This document shows, one piece after another, positions 7,119 to 20,729 of a stretch of DNA of 64,000 bases. The notes under the pieces are model-generated. The model was not told where the DNA came from. It saw only the letters and a program-made list of their open reading frames with translations, and searched no databases. Positions within the stretch are counted from its first letter, which is position 1, and each line of letters starts with the position of its first letter. Source of the DNA: Akkermansia massiliensis (GTDB taxonomy: Bacteria; Verrucomicrobiota; Verrucomicrobiia; Verrucomicrobiales; Akkermansiaceae); the NCBI RefSeq assembly GCF_018847375.1, contig NZ_CP072036.1, positions 1,302,001 through 1,366,000 on the forward strand, read 5' to 3'. A program made the position numbers and the translations under genes.

Positions 7119-9206
7119 ATGTCTAACGAATACATCAACAGAGAGCTCTCCTGGCTGGAATTCAACCAGCGCGTGCTGGACCAGGCCGTGAGAACGGACC
7201 TTCCCCTGCTGGAACGCCTGAAGTTCCTGGCTATTACCGCCTCCAACCTGGACGAGTTCTTCATGGTGCGCGTGGGCGGCCTCCAGATGCTGCGGCATTC
7301 CGGCTCCCGCGTGAAGGACATTTCCGGGCTGACCCCAACCCGCCAGCTCAAGGACATCCGCACCCGCGTGGGCCGCATGATTGAGGACCAGTACCGCCTG
7401 TTTCATGAAGAAATCCTGCCGTGGATGGAAATCAACGGCATCAATCCGCTGGCCATGGAGGACCTCAGCACTTCCCAGAAGCTGACGCTGGAGCAATACT
7501 TCAACAACCAGATATTCCCGCTGCTGACGCCGCTGGACATGGATGCGCCGGAGGCTCCCGCGCTGCCGTCCCTCAAGCTGCTGATGGGCGTGGAACTGCG
7601 GGACAATGAAACCGGGGAGGTCCGCGCCAGCGTAGTGGCCCTGCCGGACGGCCTGCCGCGGCGCGTGCCCGTCCCTTCTGCGGAAACGGAACGCTACGTG
7701 ATGCTGGAGGACCTGGTCCGGGAATGCATCGGCACCGTTTTTCCCGGTGAAATCGTTCTCTCCGCCGCGGTATTCCGCGTCACGCGCAATGGGGACATTG
7801 CCGTGCAGGAGGAGGACGCCCTGGACCTGGCGGATGAAATGGAGGAAGTGCTTGTGGCCCGCAAATTCTCCGAATGCGTGAGGCTGGAAATAGAATCCTC
7901 CGCTCCCGTCCCCCTGCATGACAGGATCATGCAGATCGTCGGCGCGGGGAAGGAGGAAACGTATGACCTCAAGGGCCCCCTGATGCTTTCCGACTTCATG
8001 GAAATGGCCTTTGCCCCCGGCAATGACCAATTGAAAGTGGAGCAATGGTCCCCGCAGCCGTCACCCTCCGTGGACCCTGCCGTCAGCATCTTTGAAAACA
8101 TCGCCAACGGAGACATCCTGCTCAACCATCCCTATGAAAGCTTTGAACCCGTCCTGCGCCTGGTGGAGGAAGCCGCGGAAGACCCGGACGTCATCGCCAT
8201 CAAGCAGGTCCTGTACCGGACCGCCAAAAACTCCCGCATCGTAGCCGCCTTGAAAAAGGCGGCGGAAAGCGGCAAGCAAGTGACGGCGCTGGTGGAACTG
8301 AAAGCCCGGTTTGACGAAGCCCGCAACCTGGAAAAGGCGGAGGAACTGCAGCGTTCCGGCGTGCAGGTGGTCTACGGCGTCAAGGGCCTGAAAACCCATG
8401 CCAAGATATGCCTGGTGGTGCGCCGGGAGCAGGGCATGCTGCGGCGTTACTGCCACTTCGGCACGGGGAACTACAATGAAACAACCGCCAAGATTTACAC
8501 GGACATTTCCTACCTCACCTGCGACGACCAGCTGGGGGCGGACGCCTCCCAGTTCTTCAACTCCGTAACGGGACGTACCAAGCTCATGCGCTTCCGCAAG
8601 CTGTACCCCTCGCCGGTGCTGATGAAGGCTCGCCTCATTGAACTCATTGAAGGGGAGGCGGAGCGCGCACGGCAGGGGGAACCGGCCCGCATCTCCGCCA
8701 AGATGAACAGCCTTCAGGATGTGGAAATCATTGACGCCCTGTACAGGGCCGCGGACGCCGGGGTGGACATTGAACTGAACGTGCGCGGCATCTGCTGCCT
8801 GAAAACGGGCCCCCGGCCCAACGGCAAGGTGATCCGCGTGGTCAGCATTGTGGACCGCTATCTGGAGCACGCGCGCATCTTCTTCTTCCACCACGGCGGC
8901 AATCACCAGCTCTTCATCGCCAGCGCGGACTGGATGACCCGCAATCTGGACAAGAGGGTGGAGCTCATGGTGCCCGTCACCAACGGGAAGCTGGCGCGCC
9001 GCCTCAAATCCATCCTGGACGCCTGTTTCAGGGACAACGTGCAGGCCTGCAATATTTTGCCTGACGGCACTTCCGAGCACGTCGTTCGGAAAAAGGGCCA
9101 GAAAGCCTTCCGTTTGCAGCAGTACCTGACCAAGGAGGCCCGCCGCCTGGCCAAGGACAAGGAACGGGAACGCCAGCAGATGCTGGAGCCCCACACGCCG
9201 CATTAA
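7119..9206 (+). CDS. ppk1: Polyphosphate kinase 1
   Basis: This enzyme reversibly transfers the ATP gamma-phosphate onto a growing polyphosphate chain. The 695-aa product has the expected N domain (YINRELSWLEFNQRVL, then LKFLAITASNLDEFFMVRV), head domain and two PLD-like C domains. The catalytic His is residue 427 in GLKTHAKICLVVRRE, and the second phospholipase-D-like half has RIFFFHHGGNHQLFIASADW followed by NLDKRVE. Length and motifs match PPK1. It starts 35 nt after the Ppx-like gene, implying co-expression. The end is Lys/Arg-rich. Confidence 0.97.
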   Translation: MSNEYINRELSWLEFNQRVLDQAVRTDLPLLERLKFLAITASNLDEFFMVRVGGLQMLRHSGSRVKDISGLTPTRQLKDIRTRVGRMIEDQYRLFHEEILPWMEINGINPLAMEDLSTSQKLTLEQYFNNQIFPLLTPLDMDAPEAPALPSLKLLMGVELRDNETGEVRASVVALPDGLPRRVPVPSAETERYVMLEDLVRECIGTVFPGEIVLSAAVFRVTRNGDIAVQEEDALDLADEMEEVLVARKFSECVRLEIESSAPVPLHDRIMQIVGAGKEETYDLKGPLMLSDFMEMAFAPGNDQLKVEQWSPQPSPSVDPAVSIFENIANGDILLNHPYESFEPVLRLVEEAAEDPDVIAIKQVLYRTAKNSRIVAALKKAAESGKQVTALVELKARFDEARNLEKAEELQRSGVQVVYGVKGLKTHAKICLVVRREQGMLRRYCHFGTGNYNETTAKIYTDISYLTCDDQLGADASQFFNSVTGRTKLMRFRKLYPSPVLMKARLIELIEGEAERARQGEPARISAKMNSLQDVEIIDALYRAADAGVDIELNVRGICCLKTGPRPNGKVIRVVSIVDRYLEHARIFFFHHGGNHQLFIASADWMTRNLDKRVELMVPVTNGKLARRLKSILDACFRDNVQACNILPDGTSEHVVRKKGQKAFRLQQYLTKEARRLAKDKERERQQMLEPHTPH

Positions 9207-9293
9207 CCCGGTCCGGAGCATTGGGCCGCATGCGTGGCATCCTCCGGCATACCTTCAACACGTAGGGGTCCGGAACATGTCTTTTCATGAGAC

Positions 9294-14471
<5,178 letters not shown>

Positions 14472-14516
14472 TTGGAAACTGCGGCTCTTCTCGAACGCCT
14501 GTTGCCGCCGGCGGGG

Positions 14517-15617
14517 CTATACGCCTTCAAAGACGCGCAGCAGGCGTTTCAGCAGGTTGATTCTGGCCTTGCGTTTCCGGAAGCCGTTCCCGAAGGAGAA
14601 CGGCAGGTGCCATTGATTGTGGCGCAATTGCCGTCGCGTCCATTGCGTGAATTCCTCCAGCAATTGGGACAGATGGGGCCGAAGGGAGGCCGTTTCCATG
14701 GCCGGCTTCCACCAGACGGCCGCAGACACGATATATTCCTCTGATTTTTCCGGGAACAGCCAGGGCTTTTTGGAGCCGATCATGTGGAAAAGCTTCCAGG
14801 AGCATGTGGCGTGGATGTTGGAAACCCCGGCGAATTCCGTGCCTGCGCAGGCCTCTTCCAGTCCGTTTTTCCCCAGTTCAAATTGGAAATGGTAGTTCCA
14901 TTCAACAGGCAGCGGAAAAATCTGCCGGTGGAAGACGATATTCAGCGCGTCCTGGTCCGGATGTTCCAGGAGCTCATTGTGTTCTTCAATGACGTGGAGC
15001 AGGCGGACTTCCGCATCCTCCTCCCTCATTCGGTCCAGGTCCAGGACCAGCACGCCGGAGTTGAAATAGTGGAAGGGATCGTGCAGGCCCAAAGGTTGAA
15101 GTTTCCGGAGCTGGCGCCGCGGATACCCCGCCACCAGGCTGCTCAGCACCGCCGTATCCCGTACGGCGCCCACGGCCGCCCCGCAGAGGTCCGTATCGTA
15201 AAGCTCCGCTACGTCCGCATACAGGACCGTATCCGCATCCAGATAGACAATCCGGGAATGCCGGGGGAACAGGCTGGGTGCCAGCAGGCGCGCGTAGGCC
15301 AGGGCGGAAAAGCGTTTCACGTCCCTCCGGCGCAGCATCTGTTCCAGCTTGCCGGGAATGGTCATGAACTGAAGGGTTGCGTTCGGATAACCGGAAACGG
15401 CCTTGTCCAGTTCCTGCATGTTTTCTTCTTCCAGCCCGTCATGGACCACCCACAGCCTGTAGTTCCGTTCCGGGTTGGAATGGCGTGCCAGGGAATGCAG
15501 GGTGACGGCCAGGCACACGGTCCAGGCGGAGGTGACGGCAAACATGACGTCTATGGCAGGAGGCGCAGCGGCAGCATGGAAGACTGCGGGCGGTGCGGCG
15601 GAGAGGGAGGAGGGCAT
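14517..15617 (-). CDS. Glycosyltransferase family 8, first of tandem pair
   Basis: This 366-aa GT8 enzyme (LgtC/WaaJ-like) uses a nucleotide sugar to extend a surface glycan. Its motifs are MFAVTSAWTVCLAVTLHSL near the N-terminus, the metal-binding DxD in VYLDADTVLY, FNSGVLVLDLDRMR, HPDQDALN and the late W-K-L-F-H motif (SWKLFHMIGSKKPW) in which the His is a third metal ligand. The ATG at 15617 gives MPSSLSAAPPA. A longer open frame to 16121 overlaps the neighbouring GT8 gene and was rejected. The C-terminal tail is very basic (NGFRKRKARINLLKRLLRVF). It lies 23 nt behind its paralogue and converges on the VIT-VWA gene. Confidence 0.9.
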   Translation of the reverse strand: MPSSLSAAPPAVFHAAAAPPAIDVMFAVTSAWTVCLAVTLHSLARHSNPERNYRLWVVHDGLEEENMQELDKAVSGYPNATLQFMTIPGKLEQMLRRRDVKRFSALAYARLLAPSLFPRHSRIVYLDADTVLYADVAELYDTDLCGAAVGAVRDTAVLSSLVAGYPRRQLRKLQPLGLHDPFHYFNSGVLVLDLDRMREEDAEVRLLHVIEEHNELLEHPDQDALNIVFHRQIFPLPVEWNYHFQFELGKNGLEEACAGTEFAGVSNIHATCSWKLFHMIGSKKPWLFPEKSEEYIVSAAVWWKPAMETASLRPHLSQLLEEFTQWTRRQLRHNQWHLPFSFGNGFRKRKARINLLKRLLRVFEGV

Positions 15618-15639
15618 GATGTTAAAGGATGGGATGGAA

Positions 15640-16728
15640 TCAGGGCCATGAGCCGTCAAACACGGCCAGTTGGCGTTGAAGGGTTTTGATTTTCTCCCGG
15701 CGTTTCCGGAAATTCCGGCCCGGAGAGACGGGGAGGCTCCATTGGTGGTGGCGCAGCCGGGAACGGAAGGCGCGCGTGAATTGCCGGTACAGGGCGCGCA
15801 GCTCCCTGCGGAAAGCCGGAGTTTGCCGGGCAAGGGGCCACCAGAGGGCGAGATACAGGCGGTGGTAGATTTTTTCCATATCCGGCGGCAGCCACGGCTT
15901 GTAATCACCCACCAGGTGGAAAAGCTTCCAGGAACGGCTTTCAAACAGGGCCGGGGCTTCTTCAAACTCGGTGCCGGAGATGAGGTCCGCCATTCCCGCA
16001 TGGTGCAGCTCAAACTGGAAGTGGTAATTCCAGCGGAGGGGCAGCGGAGCAATGCGGCCGTGAAAGACAATGTTGATAATGTCCTGGTCCACGTACGGAA
16101 AGGAATCCGGATGGGCCTCAAGCAGCCTCAGCAGCCTGTCTTCCGTTTCCTGCTCCCTCATCTGGACCAGGTCCATGACCATGACCCCGGTATTGCAGTA
16201 CAGGCGCGGATTCGTTACCCCCATGCCGCTGATGTATTCCAGATGGTCGGGAAGGCGGCCCGTACTGATGCTTTGCAGGACGGCGCAGTCCCGGACGGCG
16301 CCTATCGGCGCGCCGTGCAGGTCCGCATCGTAAAGTTCGGCCACGTCTCCATTCAGCAGCACGTCCACGTCCAGGTAAACCACCCTGTCGTGCCGGGGGA
16401 ACAGGGCGGCGGCCAGCAGGCGTCCATACGTGAGAGGGGAGAACCGTCCGCAATCCCTGTGCTGCAGAATGCGAAGCAGCCTCTCCGGAAGCCTGCAAAA
16501 CTCCAGCGAGACGCGGGGATAGCCGGAAACGGCTTTTCCCAGTTCCTTCATCTGTTCTTCCTCCAATCCATGATGAACGATGTAGAGTTCATAATTCCGC
16601 CGCGGATCGGAATGCACGCAAAGGGAGCGTATCGCCACGGCCAGCGGGATGAGCCAGGAGGAAGTGACGGCGAACATGACGGAAACGGGAGGTTCCGCCA
16701 TGCCGGATAAGGGAGAGATAGTCGGCAT
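15640..16728 (-). CDS. Glycosyltransferase family 8, second of tandem pair
   Basis: This 362-aa GT8 paralogue of the adjacent downstream gene shares VMFAVTSSW, DxD in YLDVDVLLN, YCNTGVMVMDLVQMR, YVDQDIINIVFHG, WNYHFQFEL and SWKLFHLVGDYKPW. The motif spacing is conserved with the neighbour while the acceptor-side residues differ, so the two probably add different sugars or act on different acceptors. The C-terminus is again Arg/Lys-rich (RNFRKRREKIKTLQRQL). It is the first gene of a two-gene minus-strand operon whose promoter would lie in the 16.7-17.3 kb intergenic region. Confidence 0.9.
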   Translation of the reverse strand: MPTISPLSGMAEPPVSVMFAVTSSWLIPLAVAIRSLCVHSDPRRNYELYIVHHGLEEEQMKELGKAVSGYPRVSLEFCRLPERLLRILQHRDCGRFSPLTYGRLLAAALFPRHDRVVYLDVDVLLNGDVAELYDADLHGAPIGAVRDCAVLQSISTGRLPDHLEYISGMGVTNPRLYCNTGVMVMDLVQMREQETEDRLLRLLEAHPDSFPYVDQDIINIVFHGRIAPLPLRWNYHFQFELHHAGMADLISGTEFEEAPALFESRSWKLFHLVGDYKPWLPPDMEKIYHRLYLALWWPLARQTPAFRRELRALYRQFTRAFRSRLRHHQWSLPVSPGRNFRKRREKIKTLQRQLAVFDGSWP

Positions 16729-16959
16729 AAAAGGAATTCAACAGGTCATGAAGAAGAATGGGAAAAGCTGAAAGCGTTTCCGGTGCCTGCCGGGAATTCC
16801 GGTATAAAGGTAGTTGGGAGAAAGGTCTTGTTTTTCATGGCGGAGATGAATTCCGGAAGAGCTGTTGAAACAGGGAAAACGGGCATCCCTGTTCCGGCGT
16901 TCCGTTATTCTCTGCATGGGACATTCCCGGCGGTGAAAACGCTCATATTTTGTTTGGGC

Positions 16960-16980
16960 ATCATACGAATTTCAAATCCG
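16960..16980 (-). promoter_or_regulatory. Dyad site with adjacent TATGAT box facing the GT8 operon
   Basis: On the minus strand CGGATTTGAAATTCG (16980 to 16966) is a one-mismatch copy of the perfect dyad at 17250-17264. It is followed immediately by TATGAT (16965 to 16960), a near-consensus -10 pointing at the GT8 genes. No strong -35 is visible. If used, the 5' leader to the GT8 start would be about 230 nt. Confidence 0.4.
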
Positions 16981-17242
16981 TCATGGATTAATATGGAATG
17001 ATTCCCGTACCGTTTGGAGTGCCGTAAACGCTTGCGGCTTCCGGAAGCCAAACCGGGAGGCAGCGAACTCTCTTTCCTGAAAGCCAGTGCGTCCTGACGG
17101 AATGCATGCATTTCAACGGCTGAGAGGCTTGCCGCGGTCCAGGTTTCCGTTGCGTAATTCCGGAAGGCTTTTTCCAGGGGAAAACGGTTTCCCCTCGAGG
17201 AAGGGCCACGCAACGTAAGCTCCTTGGTATGAAAATCGGCCC

Positions 17243-17272
17243 TTGACCCCGGATTTGAAATCCGTTTACATA
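17243..17272 (+). promoter_or_regulatory. Candidate sigma-70-type promoter with operator dyad for the GT2 operon
   Basis: TTGACC (17243-17248), an 18-nt spacer and TACATA (17267-17272) precede the first GT2 ATG at 17286. The spacer contains the perfect dyad CGGATTT-G-AAATCCG (17250-17264), starting 2 nt after the -35 box, which is an ideal place for a repressor to block polymerase. The boxes and dyad are read directly; the regulator is unknown. Confidence 0.55.
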
Positions 17273-17285
17273 GGGTTTTCTTGGT

Positions 17286-18386
17286 ATGAGCGCGGCTGTT
17301 TCCATCATCGTCCCCTGTTATAATGTAGCTCCTTATCTGGATAAATGCATGGAAAGCCTAACTCTCCAGACGCTGGGGGACCTTGAGATCATTTGCGTGA
17401 ATGACGGTTCCGGGGACGATACCCCAGCCATCCTGCGCGCATGGGCTGAAAGGGATGGCCGCATCCGGGTGGTGGATCGGGAAAACGGCGGCCTTTCTGC
17501 GGCGCGCAATACCGGCATGGCCCTGGCTGGCGGGGAATATATCGGCTTTGTGGACCCGGATGATTACGTGGAACACTCCATGTATGGCCGCCTGCTGGAA
17601 AAAGCCCGCAGGAGTGATGCGGATGTGACGGCCTGCGGCTATACCGGTTTTTCCGACCGTGACGGTTCCATACTGGAAAAATGGAGCCTGTCACCGGAAG
17701 AAGGAGTGGAAGAGAATGTACAGGCATGCGTTTTTCAGGAAAATGCCGTATGGAGAAGGATGGCCGCCGTGGCATGGAACAAGCTTTACAAGAGGGAATT
17801 CCTGGAAAGGAACAGCCTCCGCTTTGAGCCCCGCTTCCGGCAGGGGGAGGACGATGCCTTCTGGCTGATGGTGCTGGCCCACGCCTCCCGTCTGGCCGTC
17901 ATTCCGGACCGGCTCTATTGGTACCGCCGCCAGAGAGAAGGGGCTATTTCCCTGCCATGGGAGGAAGAAGGTTGTCCGCTGCCTCTTGTGGCGGACCGCC
18001 TTCTATATGCCACGGCGTACTGGAAAAAATGCGGCTGGCTGGAATCCGGCCTGGAACGCGGCTGGGTTCTGCACGCCCTGTGGTACTACCTGCTGGTGCA
18101 TCTGGTGCCGGCGCACAAGCCGCTTCCGCGCCTGAATGCGGAGGAATGGGCCCGGCTGCACGGAAAATTCCGGGAATGGTTCTCCCTGGTGGGAGGGGCG
18201 GACCGGTTGCGGGGCCTGGACAAATGGGAAAAGTCCTTCTGCCGCCTGCTGGAACAGCCTGCGGAACGTCCCGGCTGGCTGCGCCGCCGCTGGTGGAAGC
18301 GTCTTTCCCTCCGCAGGGGGCGCCGAGGGCGCTATTCCGCTCTTCGCTTGCTCCTGGCTTCCGCCGGAGAAAAAAACCATTCCTGA
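17286..18386 (+). CDS. Glycosyltransferase family 2, paralogue 1 of 4
   Basis: This 366-aa GT-A fold enzyme begins MSAAVSIIVPCYNVAPYLDKC. It has the nucleotide-binding ENGGLSAARNTGM segment, the donor/metal motif GFVDPDDYVE (DxD as D-P-D-D) and the later ED catalytic-base region (RQGEDDAFWL). The final third (YWYRR...; YWKKCGWLESGLERGW) is specific to this local family, and it ends in a basic RRGRRGRYSALRLLL tail. GT2 members of this shape extend exopolysaccharide or capsule glycans from nucleotide sugars at the membrane. It is the first gene of a four-gene tandem array, 6 nt before the next. Confidence 0.92.
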   Translation: MSAAVSIIVPCYNVAPYLDKCMESLTLQTLGDLEIICVNDGSGDDTPAILRAWAERDGRIRVVDRENGGLSAARNTGMALAGGEYIGFVDPDDYVEHSMYGRLLEKARRSDADVTACGYTGFSDRDGSILEKWSLSPEEGVEENVQACVFQENAVWRRMAAVAWNKLYKREFLERNSLRFEPRFRQGEDDAFWLMVLAHASRLAVIPDRLYWYRRQREGAISLPWEEEGCPLPLVADRLLYATAYWKKCGWLESGLERGWVLHALWYYLLVHLVPAHKPLPRLNAEEWARLHGKFREWFSLVGGADRLRGLDKWEKSFCRLLEQPAERPGWLRRRWWKRLSLRRGRRGRYSALRLLLASAGEKNHS

Positions 18387-18392
18387 CGCCCC

Positions 18393-19481
18393 ATGTCCGT
18401 TTCCATCGTCGTTCCCTGTTATAACGTAGCTCCGTATGTGGAGGAGTGCCTGGAAAGCCTGGTGAACCAGAGCTTGCAGGACCTTGAAATCATCTGTGTG
18501 AACGACGGTTCCACGGACGCTACCCCGGCGCTTCTGGATGCGTGGGCGCGGAGGGATGGCCGCATCCGCGTCATTCACCGTGAAAATGGAGGGCAGGCCT
18601 CCGCGCGCAACGTCGGGATGGATACGGCTGCGGGTGAATATGTGGGCTTTGTGGACCCGGACGACTATGTGGAGCATGCCATGTTTGCCCGTCTGGTGGA
18701 GGAATCCCGCAGGCATGGCGCGGACGTCACGGCTTGCGGTTACACCAGTTTTTCCGACGGTGACGGTTCCGTGCTGGAGGAATTGAGCTGGTCCCCCGCT
18801 GCGGGCGTGGAAAAGGAAGTGCAGTCAAGTATGGCCCGCGCGGGTTCCGTTTGGGAGCGGATGGACGTGGTGACGTGCAACAAACTGTACCGGAGGGATT
18901 TTCTGAACCGGCACGGCCTGCGTTTTGAAACCTCGTTCCGGTCCATGGAGGACGACGTGTTATGGCTGATGGCGCTGGCTCATGCCTCCTGCCTGGCCGT
19001 CATTCCGGACCGTCTGTACTGGTACCGCCGCCGGAGGCGCGGTTCCGTCTCCCAGATGCTGGAAGCGCAGGAACGTCCCCTCCTGCTGGTGGCGGAACGG
19101 CTGCTGCATGCTACGGAGTATTGGAAAAAATGCGGCTGGCTGGAATCCGGCCTGGAGCGCGGCTGGGTACTCCGGGCTCTGAGGCATTATCTTCTGGTCC
19201 GGCTGCTGAATCCGGGGCAGCCCCTGCCGCAGTTGAGTGAAGAGGAATGGGGGCGCCTGCGCGGCAAATGCCGGGAATGGTTTGCCCTGGCGGGGGAAGC
19301 GGAGGCGTTCCGGACTCTCGGCAAATGGGACTTTGCGCTGTGCCGGATGCTGGCTTCTCCGCCGGAACATCCCGGCTTCCTGTCCCGTGCGTGGTGGAAG
19401 CTTCTCTCCCGCTGCCGCGGACGGCGGGGACGTTACTACAGGCTTAAAGGGAAGCTTTCCTCTTGCGGCGGTGGGAAATAG
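18393..19481 (+). CDS. Glycosyltransferase family 2, paralogue 2 of 4
   Basis: This 362-aa protein begins MSVSIVVPCYNVAPYVEEC and shares ENGGQASARNVGM, GFVDPDDYVEHAM, MEDDVLWLMALAHAS and PDRLYWYRRRRRG with paralogue 1. The segment YWKKCGWLESGLERGWVL is identical in both proteins and nearly identical at the DNA level (about 18019-18068 and 19120-19169), which points to recent duplication or gene conversion. The tail is RGRRGRYYRLKGKL. It is probably co-transcribed with its upstream neighbour (6-nt gap). The donor and acceptor are not predictable. Confidence 0.92.
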   Translation: MSVSIVVPCYNVAPYVEECLESLVNQSLQDLEIICVNDGSTDATPALLDAWARRDGRIRVIHRENGGQASARNVGMDTAAGEYVGFVDPDDYVEHAMFARLVEESRRHGADVTACGYTSFSDGDGSVLEELSWSPAAGVEKEVQSSMARAGSVWERMDVVTCNKLYRRDFLNRHGLRFETSFRSMEDDVLWLMALAHASCLAVIPDRLYWYRRRRRGSVSQMLEAQERPLLLVAERLLHATEYWKKCGWLESGLERGWVLRALRHYLLVRLLNPGQPLPQLSEEEWGRLRGKCREWFALAGEAEAFRTLGKWDFALCRMLASPPEHPGFLSRAWWKLLSRCRGRRGRYYRLKGKLSSCGGGK

Positions 19482-19643
19482 CTTCCCGGCGGACTGGTTC
19501 TTAACATTCTGCGCATCGTTGGGACTTGCGGGAACGCCCGTGTTGAAGTAAGGTAGCCGTTGCGGGAAAAGGCGCGGGCATCATGAATCATGGTTTCCGC
19601 TGGTTTTTCCCATGAAAAACTGAATGATACTCACGATTTCTCT

Positions 19644-20729
19644 ATGGATGGTACTGTTTCCATTATTTTGCCCTGCTACAACGTTGCTCCTTATCTGGAT
19701 GAATGCCTGGAAAGCCTGGTCCGGCAGACCTGGGAAGACTTGGAAATCATCTGCGTCAACGACGGCTCCACGGACGATACGCCGGACGTGCTGCGCGGAT
19801 GGGCTGAAAAGGACGCCCGCATCCGGGTGATTCACCAGGAAAACGGGGGCGCCTTTTCCGCGCGCAATGCGGGGCTGGATGCGGCGGCGGGTGAATACAT
19901 CGGCTTTGTGGATCCGGATGATTACGTGGATACCTCCATGTATGCCCGGCTGGTGGAAACCGCGCAGCGGCATGGTGCGGAGGTGGCGGCCTGCGGATAT
20001 ACCTCCTTTTCCGAAGAAGACGGCACGGTGATGGAAGACGCCGGGCACGCGCCGGAACCCGGATTTGAACCTGATGCCAAAAAATCCTGTTTCAGCGGTG
20101 AGTCCGTGTGGCTCCGGATGGACGTGGTGGTATGGAACAAGGTGTACAGGCGTTCCTTTTTTGAAGAAAACGGCCTGCGCATGAAACCGGGGTTCCGCGG
20201 CGGGGAAGATGACATTTTCTGGCTGACGGCGCTTCCCCACGCGTCACGGCTCGCGGTCATTCAGGATCAATTATACTTTTACCGCAGGAAAAGGGCCGGA
20301 TCCCTTTCCGACGTCTGGGACCGGGACGGATGGTTTTACTCCATGAACATGGACCGTCTGGAATATGTGACGGCCTACTGGGAAAAAATCGGCTGGCTGG
20401 AATCTGCCGTCAGGCAGGGCTGGCTGGCCCATATCATGAAGCGTTATCTGCTGGCTCACGTCACCTCCGCAGAGGAAATCTTCCGGCGGCTGGATGAAGA
20501 GGAACGCAGGGGACTGGCGGCGCGTTACCGCAAATGGTTGAAAGGCGTGGAAATCGGGCCCGGCTTTGCAGGCCTGAACAAGTGGGACCGCGCGTTCTGC
20601 CGCCTGCTGGGTGCGGAACCGGTAAAGCTCGGTCCCGGCGCGCGTCTTCACAGTACCCTGATGTCGGCATGCAGCGGAAGAAAAGGACGGTACCACCGTC
20701 TTAAGCTCCTGTTATCCGGATTATCATGA
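19644..20729 (+). CDS. Glycosyltransferase family 2, paralogue 3 of 4
   Basis: This is a GT2 enzyme with SIILPCYNVAPYLDECLESLV, ENGGAFSARNAGLDAA, GFVDPDDYVDTSM and GGEDDIFWLTALPHAS. The ATG at 19644 gives 361 aa starting MDGTVSIILP, which matches its siblings' starts (MSAAVSII, MSVSIVV, MKTAVSVIV). An in-frame ATG at 19590 would add 18 residues without parallel. The basic tail is SGRKGRYHRLKLLL. There is a 162-nt gap from paralogue 2 in which no clear promoter was found. The stop codon overlaps the next start (ATGA at 20726-20729), so translation is coupled. Confidence 0.9.
   Translation: MDGTVSIILPCYNVAPYLDECLESLVRQTWEDLEIICVNDGSTDDTPDVLRGWAEKDARIRVIHQENGGAFSARNAGLDAAAGEYIGFVDPDDYVDTSMYARLVETAQRHGAEVAACGYTSFSEEDGTVMEDAGHAPEPGFEPDAKKSCFSGESVWLRMDVVVWNKVYRRSFFEENGLRMKPGFRGGEDDIFWLTALPHASRLAVIQDQLYFYRRKRAGSLSDVWDRDGWFYSMNMDRLEYVTAYWEKIGWLESAVRQGWLAHIMKRYLLAHVTSAEEIFRRLDEEERRGLAARYRKWLKGVEIGPGFAGLNKWDRAFCRLLGAEPVKLGPGARLHSTLMSACSGRKGRYHRLKLLLSGLS

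Larger units (their letters stand above)
16729..17285. other. 557-bp divergent intergenic region between GT8 and GT2 operons
   Basis: There is no convincing gene: the open frames at 16783-17001 (+) and 16905-17213 (-) show no family signature and overlap each other. The region holds two copies of a 15-bp dyad (16966-16980 and 17250-17264) and at least one good promoter reading into the GT2 operon. Everything between looks non-coding and is less GC-rich than the flanking genes. Confidence 0.6.

Noticed and set aside
14517..16121. 534-codon frame suggesting a fused glycosyltransferase
   Set aside because: The first 168 codons are an out-of-frame shadow of the neighbouring GT8 gene; the real start is at 15617.
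16783..17213. Small overlapping frames in the GT8-GT2 intergenic region
   Set aside because: They overlap on opposite strands, carry no signature, and the region holds regulatory dyads.
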